DNA of 64,000 bases from Plumapathes pennacea (lineage: Eukaryota; Cnidaria; Anthozoa; Antipatharia; Myriopathidae): positions 7,501 to 71,500 of the forward strand of contig OZ038462.1 of NCBI GenBank assembly GCA_964036295.1, read 5' to 3'. The position numbers were made by a program, and so were the translations under genes. The notes under the pieces were generated by a model that was given only the letters and a program-made list of their open reading frames with translations, ran no database searches and was not told where the DNA came from. Of this stretch, positions 35,174 through 48,650 are shown in pieces (the first letter of the stretch is position 1; every line of letters begins with the position of its first letter).

Positions 35174-38100
35174 CATGAAACTTTCAGGAAATGTTGCTGG
35201 GACTATTCCGACGCGTTTTGCATAGTTTTTGTAAACTTTTAGGCCACGCGTCGTGAGAAATTACAGCAAATCATCTTCTAATTAAAACGTCGCGCTTTTC
35301 AAAGTTCTAAGACATTTTCTTGCTATATCTCACCAACGGATGACGATAGATCACGCAAATGTATCGCAGAATGTCTTCTTATAGTCCCAGGAAGGTTTCC
35401 TGAAAGTTTCAAGAGTTTTCAATTTTTGGCCAAAATCGGCCAAAAATCCTGGGCTATAGCCTTACGTTTTTGTCAAATTTCCAAGATTTTTCGACCTTCT
35501 CCGAATCGCATGAAACTTTCAGGAAATGTTGCTGGGACTATTCCGACGCGTTTTGCATAGTTTTTGTAAACTTTTAGGCCACGCGTCGTGAGGAATTAGA
35601 GCAAATCATCGTCTAATTAAAACGTCGCGCTTTTCAAAGTTCTAAGCCATTTTTATGCTATATCTCACCAACGGATGACGATAGATCACGCAAATGTATT
35701 GCAGAATGTCTTCTTATAGTCCCAGGAAGGTTTCCTGAAAGTTTCAAGAGTTTTCAATTTTTGGCCAAAATCGGCCAAAAACCCTGGGCTATAGCCTTAC
35801 GTTTTTGTCAAAATTCGAAGATTTTTCGACCTTCTCCGAATCGCATGAAACTTTCAGGAAATGTTGCTGGGACTATTCCGACGCGTTTTGCATAGTTTTT
35901 GTAAACTTTTAGGCCACGCGTCGTGAGGAATTAGAGCAAATCATCGTCTAATTAAAACGTCCCGCTTTTCAAAGTTCTAAGCCATTTTTATGCTATATCT
36001 CACCAACGGATGACGATAGATCACGCAAATGTATTGCAGAATGTCTTCTTATAGTCCCAGGAAGGTTTCCTGAAAGTTTCAAGAGTTTTCAATTTTTGGC
36101 CAAAATCGGCCAAAAACCCTGGGCTATAGCCTTACGTTTTTGTCAAAATTCCAAGATTTTTCGACCTTCTCCGAATCGCATGAAACTTTCAGGAAATGTT
36201 GCTGGGACTATTCCGACGCGTTTTGCATAGTTTTTGTAAACTTTTAGGCCACATGTCGTGAGTAGTTACAGCAAATCATCGTCTAATTAAAACGTCCCGC
36301 TTTTGAAAGTTCTAAGACATTTTGTTGCTATATCTCACCAACGGATGACGATAGATCACGCAAATGTATTGCAGAATGTCTTCTTATAGTCCCAGGAAGG
36401 TTTCCTGAAAGTTTCAAGAGTTTTCAATTTTTGGCCAAAATCGGCCAAAAACCCTGGGCTATAGCCTTACGTTTTTGTCAAAATTCCAAGATTTTTCGAC
36501 CTTCTCCGAATCCCATGAAACTTTCAGGAAATGTTGCTGGGACTATTCCGACGCGTTTTGCATAGTTTTGTAAACTTTTAGGCCACGCGTCGTGAGAAAT
36601 TACAGCAAATTATCTTCTAATTAAAACGTCGCGCTTTTCAAAGTTCTAAGACATTTTCTTGCTATATCTCACCAACGGATGACGATAGATCACGCAAATG
36701 TATCGCAGAATGTCTTCTTATAGTCCCAGGAAGGTTTCCTGAAAGTTTCAAGAGTTTTCAATTTTTGGCCAAAATCGGCCAAAAATCCTGGGCTATAGCC
36801 TTACGTTTTTGTCAAAATTCCAAGATTTTTCGACCTTCTCCGAATCGCATGAAACTTTCAGGAAATGTTGCTGGGACTATTCCGACGCGTTTTGCATAGT
36901 TTTTGTAAACTTTTAGGCCACGCGTCGTGAGGAATTAGAGCAAATCATCGTCTAATTAAAACGTCGCGCTTTTCAAAGTTCTAAGCCATTTTTATGCTAT
37001 ATCTCACCAACGGATGACGATAGATCACGCAAATGTATTGCAGAATGTCTTCTTATAGTCCCAGGAAGGTTTCCTGAAAGTTTCAAGAGTTTTCAATTTT
37101 TGGCCAAAATCGGCCAAAAACCCTGGGCTATAGCCTTACGTTTTTGTCAAAATTCGAAGATTTTTCGACCTTCTCCGAATCGCATGAAACTTTCAGGAAA
37201 TGTTGCTGGGACTATTCCGACGCGGTTTGCATAGTTTTTGTAAACTTTTAGGCCACGCATCGTGAATAATTAGAGCAAATCATCGTCTAATTAAAACGTC
37301 GCGCTTTTCAAAGTTCTAAGACATTTTGTTGCTATATCTCACCAACGGATGACGATAGATCACGCAAATGTATTGCAGAATGTCTTCTTATAGTCCCAGG
37401 AAAGTTTCCTAAAAGTTTCAAGAGTTTTCAATTTTTTGGCCAAAATCGGCCAAAAACCCTGGGCTATAGCCTTACGTTTTTGTCAAAATTCCAAGATTTT
37501 TCGACCTTCTCCGAAACGCATGAAACTTTCAGGAAATGTTGCTGGGACTATTCCAACGCGTTTTGCATAGTTTTTGTAAACTTTTAGGCCACGCATCGTG
37601 AATAATTAGAGCAAATCATCGTCTAATTAAAACGTCGTGCTTTTCAAAGTTCTAAGACATTTTGTTGCTATATCTCACCAACGGATGACGATAGATCACG
37701 CAAATGTATTGCAGAATGTCTTCTTATAGTCCCAGGAAAGTTTCCTAAAAGTTTCAAGAGTTTTCAATTTTTTGGCCAAAATCGGCCAAAAACCCTGGGC
37801 TATAGCGTTACGTTTTTGTCAAAATTCCAAGATTTTTCGACCTTTTCCGAATCGCATGAAACTTTCAGGAAATGTTGCTGGGACTATTGCGACGCGTTTT
37901 GCATAGTTTTTGTAAACTTTTAGGCCACGCGTCGTGAGAAATTACAGCAAATCATCTTCTAATTAAAACGTCGCGCTTTTCAAAGTTCTAAGACATTTTC
38001 TTGCTATATCTCACCAACGGATGACGATAGATCACGCAAATGTATCGCAGAATGTCTTCTTATAGTCCCAGGAAGGTTTCCTGAAAGTTTCAAGAGTTTT

Positions 38101-41100
38101 CAATTTTTGGCCAAAATCGGCCAAAAATCCTGGGCTATAGCCTTACGTTTTTGTCAAAATTCCAAGATTTTTCGACCTTCTCCGAATCGCATGAAACTTT
38201 CAGGAAATGTTGCTGGGACTATTCCGACGCGTTTTGCATAGTTTTTGTAAACTTTTAGGCCACGCGTCGTGAGGAATTAGAGCAAATCATCGTCTAATTA
38301 AAACGTCGCGCTTTTCAAAGTTCTAAGCCATTTTTATGCTATATCTCACCAACGGATGACGATAGATCACGCAAATGTATTGCAGAATGTCTTCTTATAG
38401 TCCCAGGAAGGTTTCCTGAAAGTTTCAAGAGTTTTCAATTTTTGGCCAAAATCGGCCAAAAACCCTGGGCTATAGCCTTACGTTTTTGTCAAAATTCCAA
38501 GATTTTTCGACCTTCTCCGAATCGCATGAAACTTTCAGGAAATGTTGCTGGGACTATTCCGACGCGTTTTGCATAGTTTTTGTAAACTTTTAGGCCACGC
38601 GTTGTGAGTAATTAGAGCAAATCATCGTCTAATTAAAACGTCGCGCTTTTCAAAGTTCTAAGCCATTTTATTGCTACATCTCACACACGGATGGCGATAG
38701 ATCACGCAAATGTATCGCAGAATGTCTTCTTATAGTCCCAGGAAGGTTTCCTGAAAGTTTCAAGAGTTTTCAATTTTTGGCCAAAATCGGCCAAAAACCC
38801 TGGGCTATAGCCTTACGTTTTTGTCAAAATTCCAAGATTTTTCGACCTTCTCCGAATCGCATGAAACTTTCAGGAAATGCTGCTGGGACTATTCCGACGC
38901 GTTTTGCATAGTTTTTGTAAACTTTTAGGCCACGCGTCGTGAGGAATTAGAGCAAATCATCGTCTAATTAAAACGTCGCGCTTTTGAAAGTTCTAAGCCA
39001 TTTCATTGCTATATCTCACCAACGGATGACCATAGATCACGCAAATGTATTGCAGAATGTCTTCTTATAGTCCCAGGAAGGTTTCCTAAAAGTTTCAAGA
39101 GTTTTCAATTTTTTGGCCAAAATCGGCCAAAAACCCTGGGCTATAGCCTTACGTTTTTGTCAAAATTCCAAGATTTTTCGACCTTTTCCGAATCGCATGA
39201 AACTTTCAGGAAATGCTGCTGGGACTATTCCGACGCGTTTTGCATAGTTTTTGTAAACTCTTAGGCCACGCGTCGTGAGGAATTAGAGCAAATCATCGTC
39301 TAATTAAAACGTCGCGCTTTTCAAAGTTCTAAGCCATTTTATTGCTATATCTCACCAACGGATGACCATAGATCACGCAAATGTATTGCAGAATGTCTTC
39401 TTATAGTCCCAGGAAGGTTTCCTAAAAGTTTCAAGAGTTTTCAATTTTTTGGCCAAAATCGGCCAAAAACCCTGGGCTATAGCCTTACGTTTTTGTCAAA
39501 ATTCCAAGATTTTTCGACCTGTTCCGAATCGCATGAAACTTTCAGGAAATGTTGCTGGGACTATTCCCACGCGTTTTGCACAGTTTTTGTAAACTTTTAG
39601 GCCACGCGTCGTGAGTAATTAGAGCAAATCATCGTCTAATTAAAACGTCGCGCTTTTCAAAGTTCTAAGCCATTTTATTGCTATATCTCACCAACGGATG
39701 GCGATAGATCACGCAAATGTATTGCAGAATGTCTTCTTATAGTCCCAGGAAGGTTTCCTGAAAGTTTCAAGAGTTTTCAATTTTTGGCCAAAATCGGCCA
39801 AAAACCCTGGGCTATAGCCTTACGTTTTTGTCAAAATTCCAAGATTTTTCGACCTTTTCCGAATCGCATGAAACTTTCAGGAAATGTTGCTGGGACTATT
39901 CCCACGCGTTTTGCATAGTTTTTGTAAACTTTTAGGCCACGCGTCGTGAGGAATTAGAGCAAATCATCGTCTAATTAAAACGTCGCGCTTTTCAAAGTTC
40001 TAAGCCATTTTATTGCTATATCTCACCAACGGATGGCGATAGATCACGCAAATGTATTGCAGAATGTCTTCTTATAGTCCCAGGAAGGTTTCCTGAAAGT
40101 TTCAAGAGTTTTCAATTTTTGGCCAAAATCGGCCAAAAACCCTGGGCTATAGCCTTACGTTTTTGTTAAAATTCCAAGATTTTTCGACCTTCTCCGAATC
40201 CCATGAAACTTTCAGGAAATGTTGCTGGGACTATTCCGACGCGTTTTGCATAGTTTTTGTAAACTTTTAGGCCACGCGTTGTGAGAAATTACAGCAAATC
40301 ATCTTCTAATTAAAACGTCGCGCTTTTCAAAGTTCTAAGCTATTCTATTGCTATATCTCACCAACGGATGGCGATAGATCACGCAAATGTATTGCAGAAT
40401 GTCTTCTTATAGTCCCAGGAAGGTTTCCTGAAAGTTTCAAGAGTTTTCAATTTTTGGCCAAAATCGGCCAAAAATCCTGGGCTATAGCCTTACGTTTTTG
40501 TCAAATTTCCAAGATTTTTCGACCTTCTCCGAATCGCATGAAACTTTCAGGAAATGTTGCTGGGACTATTCCGACGCGTTTTGCATAGTTTTTGTAAACT
40601 TTTAGGCCACGCGTCGTGAGGAATTAGAGCAAATCATCGTCTAATTAAAACGTCGCGCTTTTCAAAGTTCTAAGCCATTTTTATGCTATATCTCACCAAC
40701 GGATGACGATAGATCACGCAAATGTATTGCAGAATGTCTTCTTATAGTCCCAGGAAGGTTTCCTGAAAGTTTCAAGAGTTTTCAATTTTTGGCCAAAATC
40801 GGCCAAAAACCCTGGGCTATAGCCTTACGTTTTTGTCAAAATTCCAAGATTTTTCGACCTTCTCCGAATCGCATGAAACTTTCAGGAAATGTTGCTGGGA
40901 CTATTCCGACGCGTTTTGCATAGTTTTTGTAAACTTTTAGGCCACACGTTGTGAGGAATTAGAGCAAATCATCGTCTAATTAAAACGTCGCGCTTTTCAA
41001 AGATCTAAGCCATTTCATTGCTATATCTCACCAACGGATGGCGATAGATCACGCAAATGTATTGCAGAATGTCTTCTTATAGTCCCAGGAAGGTTTCCTA

Positions 41101-42966
41101 AAAGTTTCAAGAGTTTTCAATTTTTGGCCAAAATCGGCCAAAAACCCTGGGCTATAGCCTTACGTTTTTGTCAAAATTCCAAGATTTTTCGACCTTTTCC
41201 GAATCGCATGAAACTTTCAGGAAATGTTGCTGGGACTATTCCGACGCGTTTTGCATAGTTTTTGTAAACTTTTAGGCCACACGTTGTGAGGAATTAGAGC
41301 AAATCATCGTCTAATTAAAACGTCGCGCTTTTCAAAGTTCTAAGCCATTTTTATGCTATATCTCACCAACGGATGACGATAGATCACGCAAATGTATTGC
41401 AGAATGTCTTCTTATAGTCCCAGGAAGGTTTCCTGAAAGTTTCAAGAGTTTTCAATTTTTGGCCAAAATCGGCCAAAAACCCTGGGCTATAGCCTTACGT
41501 TTTTGTCAAAATTCCAAGATTTTTCGACCTTCTCCGAATCGCATGAAACTTTCAGGAAATGTTGCTGGGACTATTCCGACGCGTTTTGCATAGTTTTTGT
41601 AAACTTTTAGGCCACGCGTTGTGAGGAATTAGAGCAAATCATCGTCTAATTAAAACGTCGCCCTTTTCAAAGTTCTAAGCCATTTCATTGGTATATCTCA
41701 CCAACGGATGACGATAGATCACGCAAATGTATTGCAGAATGTCTTCTTATAGTCCCAGGAAGGTTTCCTAAAAGTTTCAAGAGTTTTCAATTTTTTGGCC
41801 AAAATCGGCCAAAAACCCTGGGCTATAGCCTTACGTTTTTGTCAAAATTCCAAGATTTTTCGACCTTTTCCGAATCGCATGAAACTTTCAGGAAATGTTG
41901 CTGGGACTATTCCGACGCGTTTTGCATAGTTTTTGTAAACTTTTAGGCCACGCGTTGTGAGTAATTAGAGCAAATCATCGTCTAATTGAAACGTCGCGCT
42001 TTTCAAAGTTCTAAGCCATTTTATTGCTATATCTCACCAACGGATGGCGATAGATCACGCAAATGTATTGCAGAATGTCTTCTTATAGTCCCAGGAAGGT
42101 TTCCTGAAAGTTTCAAGAGTTTTCAATTTTTGGCCAAAATCGGCCAAAAACCCTGGGCTATAGCCTTACGTTTTTGTCAAAATTCCAAGATTTTTCGACC
42201 TTCTCCGAATCGCATGAAACTTTCAGGAAATGTTGCTGGGACTATTCCGACGCGTTTTGCATAGTTTTTGTAAACTTTTAGGCCACATGTCGTGAGTAGT
42301 TACAGCAAATCATCGTCTAATTAAAACGTCCCGCTTTTGAAAGTTCTAAGACATTTTGTTGCTATATCTCACCAACAGATGACGATAGATCACGCAAATG
42401 TATTGCAGAATGTCTTCTTATAGTCCCAGGAAGGTTTCCTGAAAGTTTCAAGAGTTTTCAATTTTTGGCCAAAATCGGCCAAAAACCCTGGGCTATAGCC
42501 TTACGTTTTTGTCAAAATTCCAAGATTTTTCGACCTGTTCCGAATCCCATGAAACTTTCAGGAAATGTTTCTGGGACTATTCCGACGCGTTTTGCATAGT
42601 TTTTGTAAACTTTTAGGCCACGCGTCGTGAGAAATTACAGCAAATCATCTTCTAATTAAAACGTCGCGCTTTTCAAAGTTCTAAGACATTTTCTTGCTAT
42701 ATCTCACCAACGGATGACGATAGATCACGCAAATGTATCGCAGAATGTCTTCTTATAGTCCCAGGAAGGTTTCCTGAAAGTTTCAAGAGTTTTCAATTTT
42801 TGGCCAAAATCGGCCAAAAATCCTGGGCTATAGCCTTACGTTTTTGTCAAATTTCCAAGATTTTTCGACCTTCTCCGAATCGCATGAAACTTTCAGGAAA
42901 TGTTGCTGGGACTATTCCGACGCGTTTTGCATAGTTTTTGTAAACTTTTAGGCCACGCGTCGTGAG
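35174..42966. repeat. 7.8-kb duplicated block, left copy (partner 48583-56375)
   Basis: Every landmark in this block recurs 13,409 bp to the right: AAATTCGAAG at 35811, the one-T deletion CATAGTTTTGTAAAC near 36567, AATTATCTTC near 36609, TTCCAACGCG at 37551, CTACATCTCACACAC near 38674, the TGTAAACTC variant near 39250, GTTAAAATTCC near 40165 and AAGCTATTCTATTGC near 40337. By eye I find about a dozen substitutions, for example 38906 G/C, 41988 G/A and 42570 T/G. The nearest differences outside are at 35173 and 42967. The monomer order is D-A-A-C-D-A-H-I-D-A-Gv, two mixed units, G2-K, one mixed unit, A-E-A'-F-G-C-D. Confidence 0.9.
37251..38927. repeat. H-I-D-A-Gv cassette, copy 1 of 3
   Basis: Starts are 37251 H, 37587 I, 37923 D, 38258 A and 38593 Gv. 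Gv is marked by CTACATCTCACACAC, a change of CTATATCTCACCAAC seen only three times in the window. The cassette recurs at 50660 (offset 13,409) and 61385 (offset 24,134). Confidence 0.85.
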
Positions 42967-44498
42967 AAATTACAGCAAATCATCTTCTAATTAAAACGTC
43001 GCGCTTTTCAAAGTTCTAAGACATTTTCTTGCTATATCTCACCAACGGATGACGATAGATCACGCAAATGTATCGCAGAATGTCTTCTTATAGTCCCAGG
43101 AAGGTTTCCTGAAAGTTTCAAGAGTTTTCAATTTTTGGCCAAAATCGGCCAAAAATCCTGGGCTATAGCCTTACGTTTTTGTCAAAATTCCAAGATTTTT
43201 CGACCTTCTCCGAATCGCATGAAACTTTCAGGAAATGTTGCTGGGACTATTCCGACGCGTTTTGCATAGTTTTTGTAAACTTTTAGGCCACGCGTCGTGA
43301 GTAATTAGAGCAAATCATCGTCTAATTAAAACGTCGCGCTTTTCAAAGTTCTAAGCCATTTTATTGCTATATCTCACCAACGGATGGCGATAGATCACGC
43401 AAATGTATTGCAGAATGTCTTCTTATAGTCCCAGGAAGGTTTCGTGAAAGTTTCAAGAGTTTTCAATTTTTGGCCAAAATCGGCCAAAAACCCTGGGCTA
43501 TAGCCTTACGTTTTTGTCAAAATTCCAAGATTTTTCGACCTTCTCCGAATCGCATGAAACTTTCAGGAAATGTTGCTGGGACTATTCCGACGCGGTTTGC
43601 ATAGTTTTTGTAAACTTTTAGGCCACGCATCGTGAATAATTAGAGCAAATCATCGTCTAATTAAAACGTCGCGCTTTTCAAAGTTCTAAGACATTTTGTT
43701 GCTATATCTCACCAACGGATGACGATAGATCACGCAAATGTATTGCAGAATGTCTTCTTATAGTCCCAGGAAAGTTTCCTAAAAGTTTCAAGAGTTTTCA
43801 ATTTTTTGGCCAAAATCGGCCAAAAACCCTGGGCTATAGCCTTACGTTTTTGTCAAAATTCCAAGATTTTTCGACCTTCTCCGAAACGCATGAAACTTTA
43901 AGGAAATGTTGCTGGGACTATTCCGACGCGTTTTGCATAGTTTTTGTAAACTTTTAGGCCACGCATCGTGAATAATTAGAGCAAATCATCGTCTAATTAA
44001 AACGTCGTGCTTTTCAAAGTTCTAAGACATTTTGTTGCTATATCTCACCAACGGATGACGATAGATCACGCAAATGTATTGCAGAATGTCTTCTTATAGT
44101 CCCAAGAAAGTTTCCTAAAAGTTTCAAGAGTTTTCAATTTTTTGGCCAAAATCGGCCAAAAACCCTGGGCTATAGCGTTACGTTTTTGTCAAAATTCCAA
44201 GATTTTTCGACCTTTTCCGAATCGCATGAAACTTTCAGGAAATGTTGCTGGGACTATTCCGACGCGTTTTGCATAGTTTTTGTAAACTTTTAGGCCATGC
44301 GTCGTGAGAAATTACAGCAAATCATCGTCTAATTAAAACGTCGCGCTTTTCAAAGTTCTAAGACATTTTCTTGCTATATCTCACCAACGGATGACGATAG
44401 ATCACGCAAATGTATCGCAGAATGTCTTCTTATAGTCCCAGGAAGGTTTCCTGAAAGTTTCAAGAGTTTTCAATTTTTGGCCAAAATCGGCCAAAAAT
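40811..44498. repeat. 11-monomer higher-order repeat, unit 1 (3688 bp)
   Basis: The order by start is 40940 E, 41275 A-type with CACGTTGTG head, 41610 F, 41946 G, 42281 C, 42616 D, 42951 D, 43286 G2, 43621 H, 43957 I, 44293 D. The period is 3688 bp, 11 x 335 plus the extra T of F, H and I. Private marks are TTGAAAC at 41986, CAACAGATG near 42374, ATGTTTCTGG near 42566, TTTCGTGAAAG near 43441, CTTTAAGG near 43894 and CCCAAGAAAG near 44101. All are present in unit 2. Confidence 0.92.
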
Positions 44499-47400
44499 CC
44501 TGGGCTATAGCCTTACGTTTTTGTCAAAATTCCAAGATTTTTCGACCTTCTCCGAATCGCATGAAACTTTCAGGAAATGTTGCTGGGACTATTCCGACGC
44601 GTTTTGCATAGTTTTTGTAAACTTTTAGGCCACACGTTGTGAGGAATTAGAGCAAATCATCGTCTAATTAAAACGTCGCGCTTTTCAAAGATCTAAGCCA
44701 TTTCATTGCTATATCTCACCAACGGATGGCGATAGATCACGCAAATGTATTGCAGAATGTCTTCTTATAGTCCCAGGAAGGTTTCCTAAAAGTTTCAAGA
44801 GTTTTCAATTTTTGGCCAAAATCGGCCAAAAACCCTGGGCTATAGCCTTACGTTTTTGTCAAAATTCCAAGATTTTTCGACCTTTTCCGAATCGCATGAA
44901 ACTTTCAGGAAATGTTGCTGGGACTATTCCGACGCGTTTTGCATAGTTTTTGTAAACTTTTAGGCCACACGTTGTGAGGAATTAGAGCAAATCATCGTCT
45001 AATTAAAACGTCGCGCTTTTCAAAGTTCTAAGCCATTTTTATGCTATATCTCACCAACGGATGACGATAGATCACGCAAATGTATTGCAGAATGTCTTCT
45101 TATAGTCCCAGGAAGGTTTCCTGAAAGTTTCAAGAGTTTTCAATTTTTGGCCAAAATCGGCCAAAAACCCTGGGCTATAGCCTTACGTTTTTGTCAAAAT
45201 TCCAAGATTTTTCGACCTTCTCCGAATCGCATGAAACTTTCAGGAAATGTTGCTGGGACTATTCCGACGCGTTTTGCATAGTTTTTGTAAACTTTTAGGC
45301 CACGCGTTGTGAGGAATTAGAGCAAATCATCGTCTAATTAAAACGTCGCCCTTTTCAAAGTTCTAAGCCATTTCATTGGTATATCTCACCAACGGATGAC
45401 GATAGATCACGCAAATGTATTGCAGAATGTCTTCTTATAGTCCCAGGAAGGTTTCCTAAAAGTTTCAAGAGTTTTCAATTTTTTGGCCAAAATCGGCCAA
45501 AAACCCTGGGCTATAGCCTTACGTTTTTGTCAAAATTCCAAGATTTTTCGACCTTTTCCGAATCGCATGAAACTTTCAGGAAATGTTGCTGGGACTATTC
45601 CGACGCGTTTTGCATAGTTTTTGTAAACTTTTAGGCCACGCGTTGTGAGTAATTAGAGCAAATCATCGTCTAATTGAAACGTCGCGCTTTTCAAAGTTCT
45701 AAGCCATTTTATTGCTATATCTCACCAACGGATGGCGATAGATCACGCAAATGTATTGCAGAATGTCTTCTTATAGTCCCAGGAAGGTTTCCTGAAAGTT
45801 TCAAGAGTTTTCAATTTTTGGCCAAAATCGGCCAAAAACCCTGGGCTATAGCCTTACGTTTTTGTCAAAATTCCAAGATTTTTCGACCTTCTCCGAATCG
45901 CATGAAACTTTCAGGAAATGTTGCTGGGACTATTCCGACGCGTTTTGCATAGTTTTTGTAAACTTTTAGGCCACATGTCGTGAGTAGTTACAGCAAATCA
46001 TCGTCTAATTAAAACGTCCCGCTTTTGAAAGTTCTAAGACATTTTGTTGCTATATCTCACCAACAGATGACGATAGATCACGCAAATGTATTGCAGAATG
46101 TCTTCTTATAGTCCCAGGAAGGTTTCCTGAAAGTTTCAAGAGTTTTCAATTTTTGGCCAAAATCGGCCAAAAACCCTGGGCTATAGCCTTACGTTTTTGT
46201 CAAAATTCCAAGATTTTTCGACCTGTTCCGAATCCCATGAAACTTTCAGGAAATGTTTCTGGGACTATTCCGACGCGTTTTGCATAGTTTTTGTAAACTT
46301 TTAGGCCACGCGTCGTGAGAAATTACAGCAAATCATCTTCTAATTAAAACGTCGCGCTTTTCAAAGTTCTAAGACATTTTCTTGCTATATCTCACCAACG
46401 GATGACGATAGATCACGCAAATGTATCGCAGAATGTCTTCTTATAGTCCCAGGAAGGTTTCCTGAAAGTTTCAAGAGTTTTCAATTTTTGGCCAAAATCG
46501 GCCAAAAATCCTGGGCTATAGCCTTACGTTTTTGTCAAATTTCCAAGATTTTTCGACCTTCTCCGAATCGCATGAAACTTTCAGGAAATGTTGCTGGGAC
46601 TATTCCGACGCGTTTTGCATAGTTTTTGTAAACTTTTAGGCCACGCGTCGTGAGAAATTACAGCAAATCATCTTCTAATTAAAACGTCGCGCTTTTCAAA
46701 GTTCTAAGACATTTTCTTGCTATATCTCACCAACGGATGACGATAGATCACGCAAATGTATCGCAGAATGTCTTCTTATAGTCCCAGGAAGGTTTCCTGA
46801 AAGTTTCAAGAGTTTTCAATTTTTGGCCAAAATCGGCCAAAAATCCTGGGCTATAGCCTTACGTTTTTGTCAAAATTCCAAGATTTTTCGACCTTCTCCG
46901 AATCGCATGAAACTTTCAGGAAATGTTGCTGGGACTATTCCGACGCGTTTTGCATAGTTTTTGTAAACTTTTAGGCCACGCGTCGTGAGTAATTAGAGCA
47001 AATCATCGTCTAATTAAAACGTCGCGCTTTTCAAAGTTCTAAGCCATTTTATTGCTATATCTCACCAACGGATGGCGATAGATCACGCAAATGTATTGCA
47101 GAATGTCTTCTTATAGTCCCAGGAAGGTTTCGTGAAAGTTTCAAGAGTTTTCAATTTTTGGCCAAAATCGGCCAAAAACCCTGGGCTATAGCCTTACGTT
47201 TTTGTCAAAATTCCAAGATTTTTCGACCTTCTCCGAATCGCATGAAACTTTCAGGAAATGTTGCTGGGACTATTCCGACGCGGTTTGCATAGTTTTTGTA
47301 AACTTTTAGGCCACGCATCGTGAATAATTAGAGCAAATCATCGTCTAATTAAAACGTCGCGCTTTTCAAAGTTCTAAGACATTTTGTTGCTATATCTCAC

Positions 47401-48186
47401 CAACGGATGACGATAGATCACGCAAATGTATTGCAGAATGTCTTCTTATAGTCCCAGGAAAGTTTCCTAAAAGTTTCAAGAGTTTTCAATTTTTTGGCCA
47501 AAATCGGCCAAAAACCCTGGGCTATAGCCTTACGTTTTTGTCAAAATTCCAAGATTTTTCGACCTTCTCCGAAACGCATGAAACTTTAAGGAAATGTTGC
47601 TGGGACTATTCCGACGCGTTTTGCATAGTTTTTGTAAACTTTTAGGCCACGCATCGTGAATAATTAGAGCAAATCATCGTCTAATTAAAACGTCGTGCTT
47701 TTCAAAGTTCTAAGACATTTTGTTGCTATATCTCACCAACGGATGACGATAGATCACGCAAATGTATTGCAGAATGTCTTCTTATAGTCCCAAGAAAGTT
47801 TCCTAAAAGTTTCAAGAGTTTTCAATTTTTTGGCCAAAATCGGCCAAAAACCCTGGGCTATAGCGTTACGTTTTTGTCAAAATTCCAAGATTTTTCGACC
47901 TTTTCCGAATCGCATGAAACTTTCAGGAAATGTTGCTGGGACTATTCCGACGCGTTTTGCATAGTTTTTGTAAACTTTTAGGCCATGCGTCGTGAGAAAT
48001 TACAGCAAATCATCTTCTAATTAAAACGTCGCGCTTTTCAAAGTTCTAAGACATTTTCTTGCTATATCTCACCAACGGATGACGATAGATCACGCAAATG
48101 TATCGCAGAATGTCTTCTTATAGTCCCAGGAAGGTTTCCTGAAAGTTTCAAGAGTTTTCAATTTTTGGCCAAAATCGGCCAAAAAT
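44499..48186. repeat. 11-monomer higher-order repeat, unit 2 (3688 bp)
   Basis: This is a direct tandem copy of unit 1. Homology to unit 1 runs on to 48321, beyond one full period. The only difference I found by checking landmarks is CATCGTC at 44327 against CATCTTC at 48015. After 48321 the order departs (D at 48316 in place of E), so exactly two units are present. The near identity marks it as one of the most recent events in the array, or as an assembly effect. Confidence 0.92.
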
Positions 48187-48650
48187 CCTGGGCTATAGCC
48201 TTACGTTTTTGTCAAAATTCCAAGATTTTTCGACCTTCTCCGAATCGCATGAAACTTTCAGGAAATGTTGCTGGGACTATTCCGACGCGTTTTGCATAGT
48301 TTTTGTAAACTTTTAGGCCACGCGTCGTGAGAAATTACAGCAAATCATCTTCTAATTAAAACGTCGCGCTTTTCAAAGTTCTAAGACATTTTCTTGCTAT
48401 ATCTCACCAACGGATGACGATAGATCACGCAAATGTATCGCAGAATGTCTTCTTATAGTCCCAGGAAGGTTTCCTGAAAGTTTCAAGAGTTTTCAATTTT
48501 TGGCCAAAATCGGCCAAAAATCCTGGGCTATAGCCTTACGTTTTTGTCAAATTTCCAAGATTTTTCGACCTTCTCCGAATCGCATGAAACTTTCAGGAAA
48601 TGTTGCTGGGACTATTCCGACGCGTTTTGCATAGTTTTTGTAAACTTTTA
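48187..48650. repeat. Junction with consecutive D monomers
   Basis: D units start at 47981, 48316 and 48651, so three D monomers stand in a row where the 11-mer would resume with E and the 7.8-kb block begins with D. The exchange that joined the 11-mer tandem to the 7.8-kb block must lie within these D units. Their sequence is too alike to place it closer than about 48.3-48.58 kb. Confidence 0.75.

Noticed and set aside
41986..42264. Open frame of 92 codons, repeated identically at 45674-45952
   Set aside because: It begins with TTG, not ATG, created by one A-to-G change, and it runs through satellite sequence. Its twin is the same monomer in the tandem 11-mer copy. It is not a gene.
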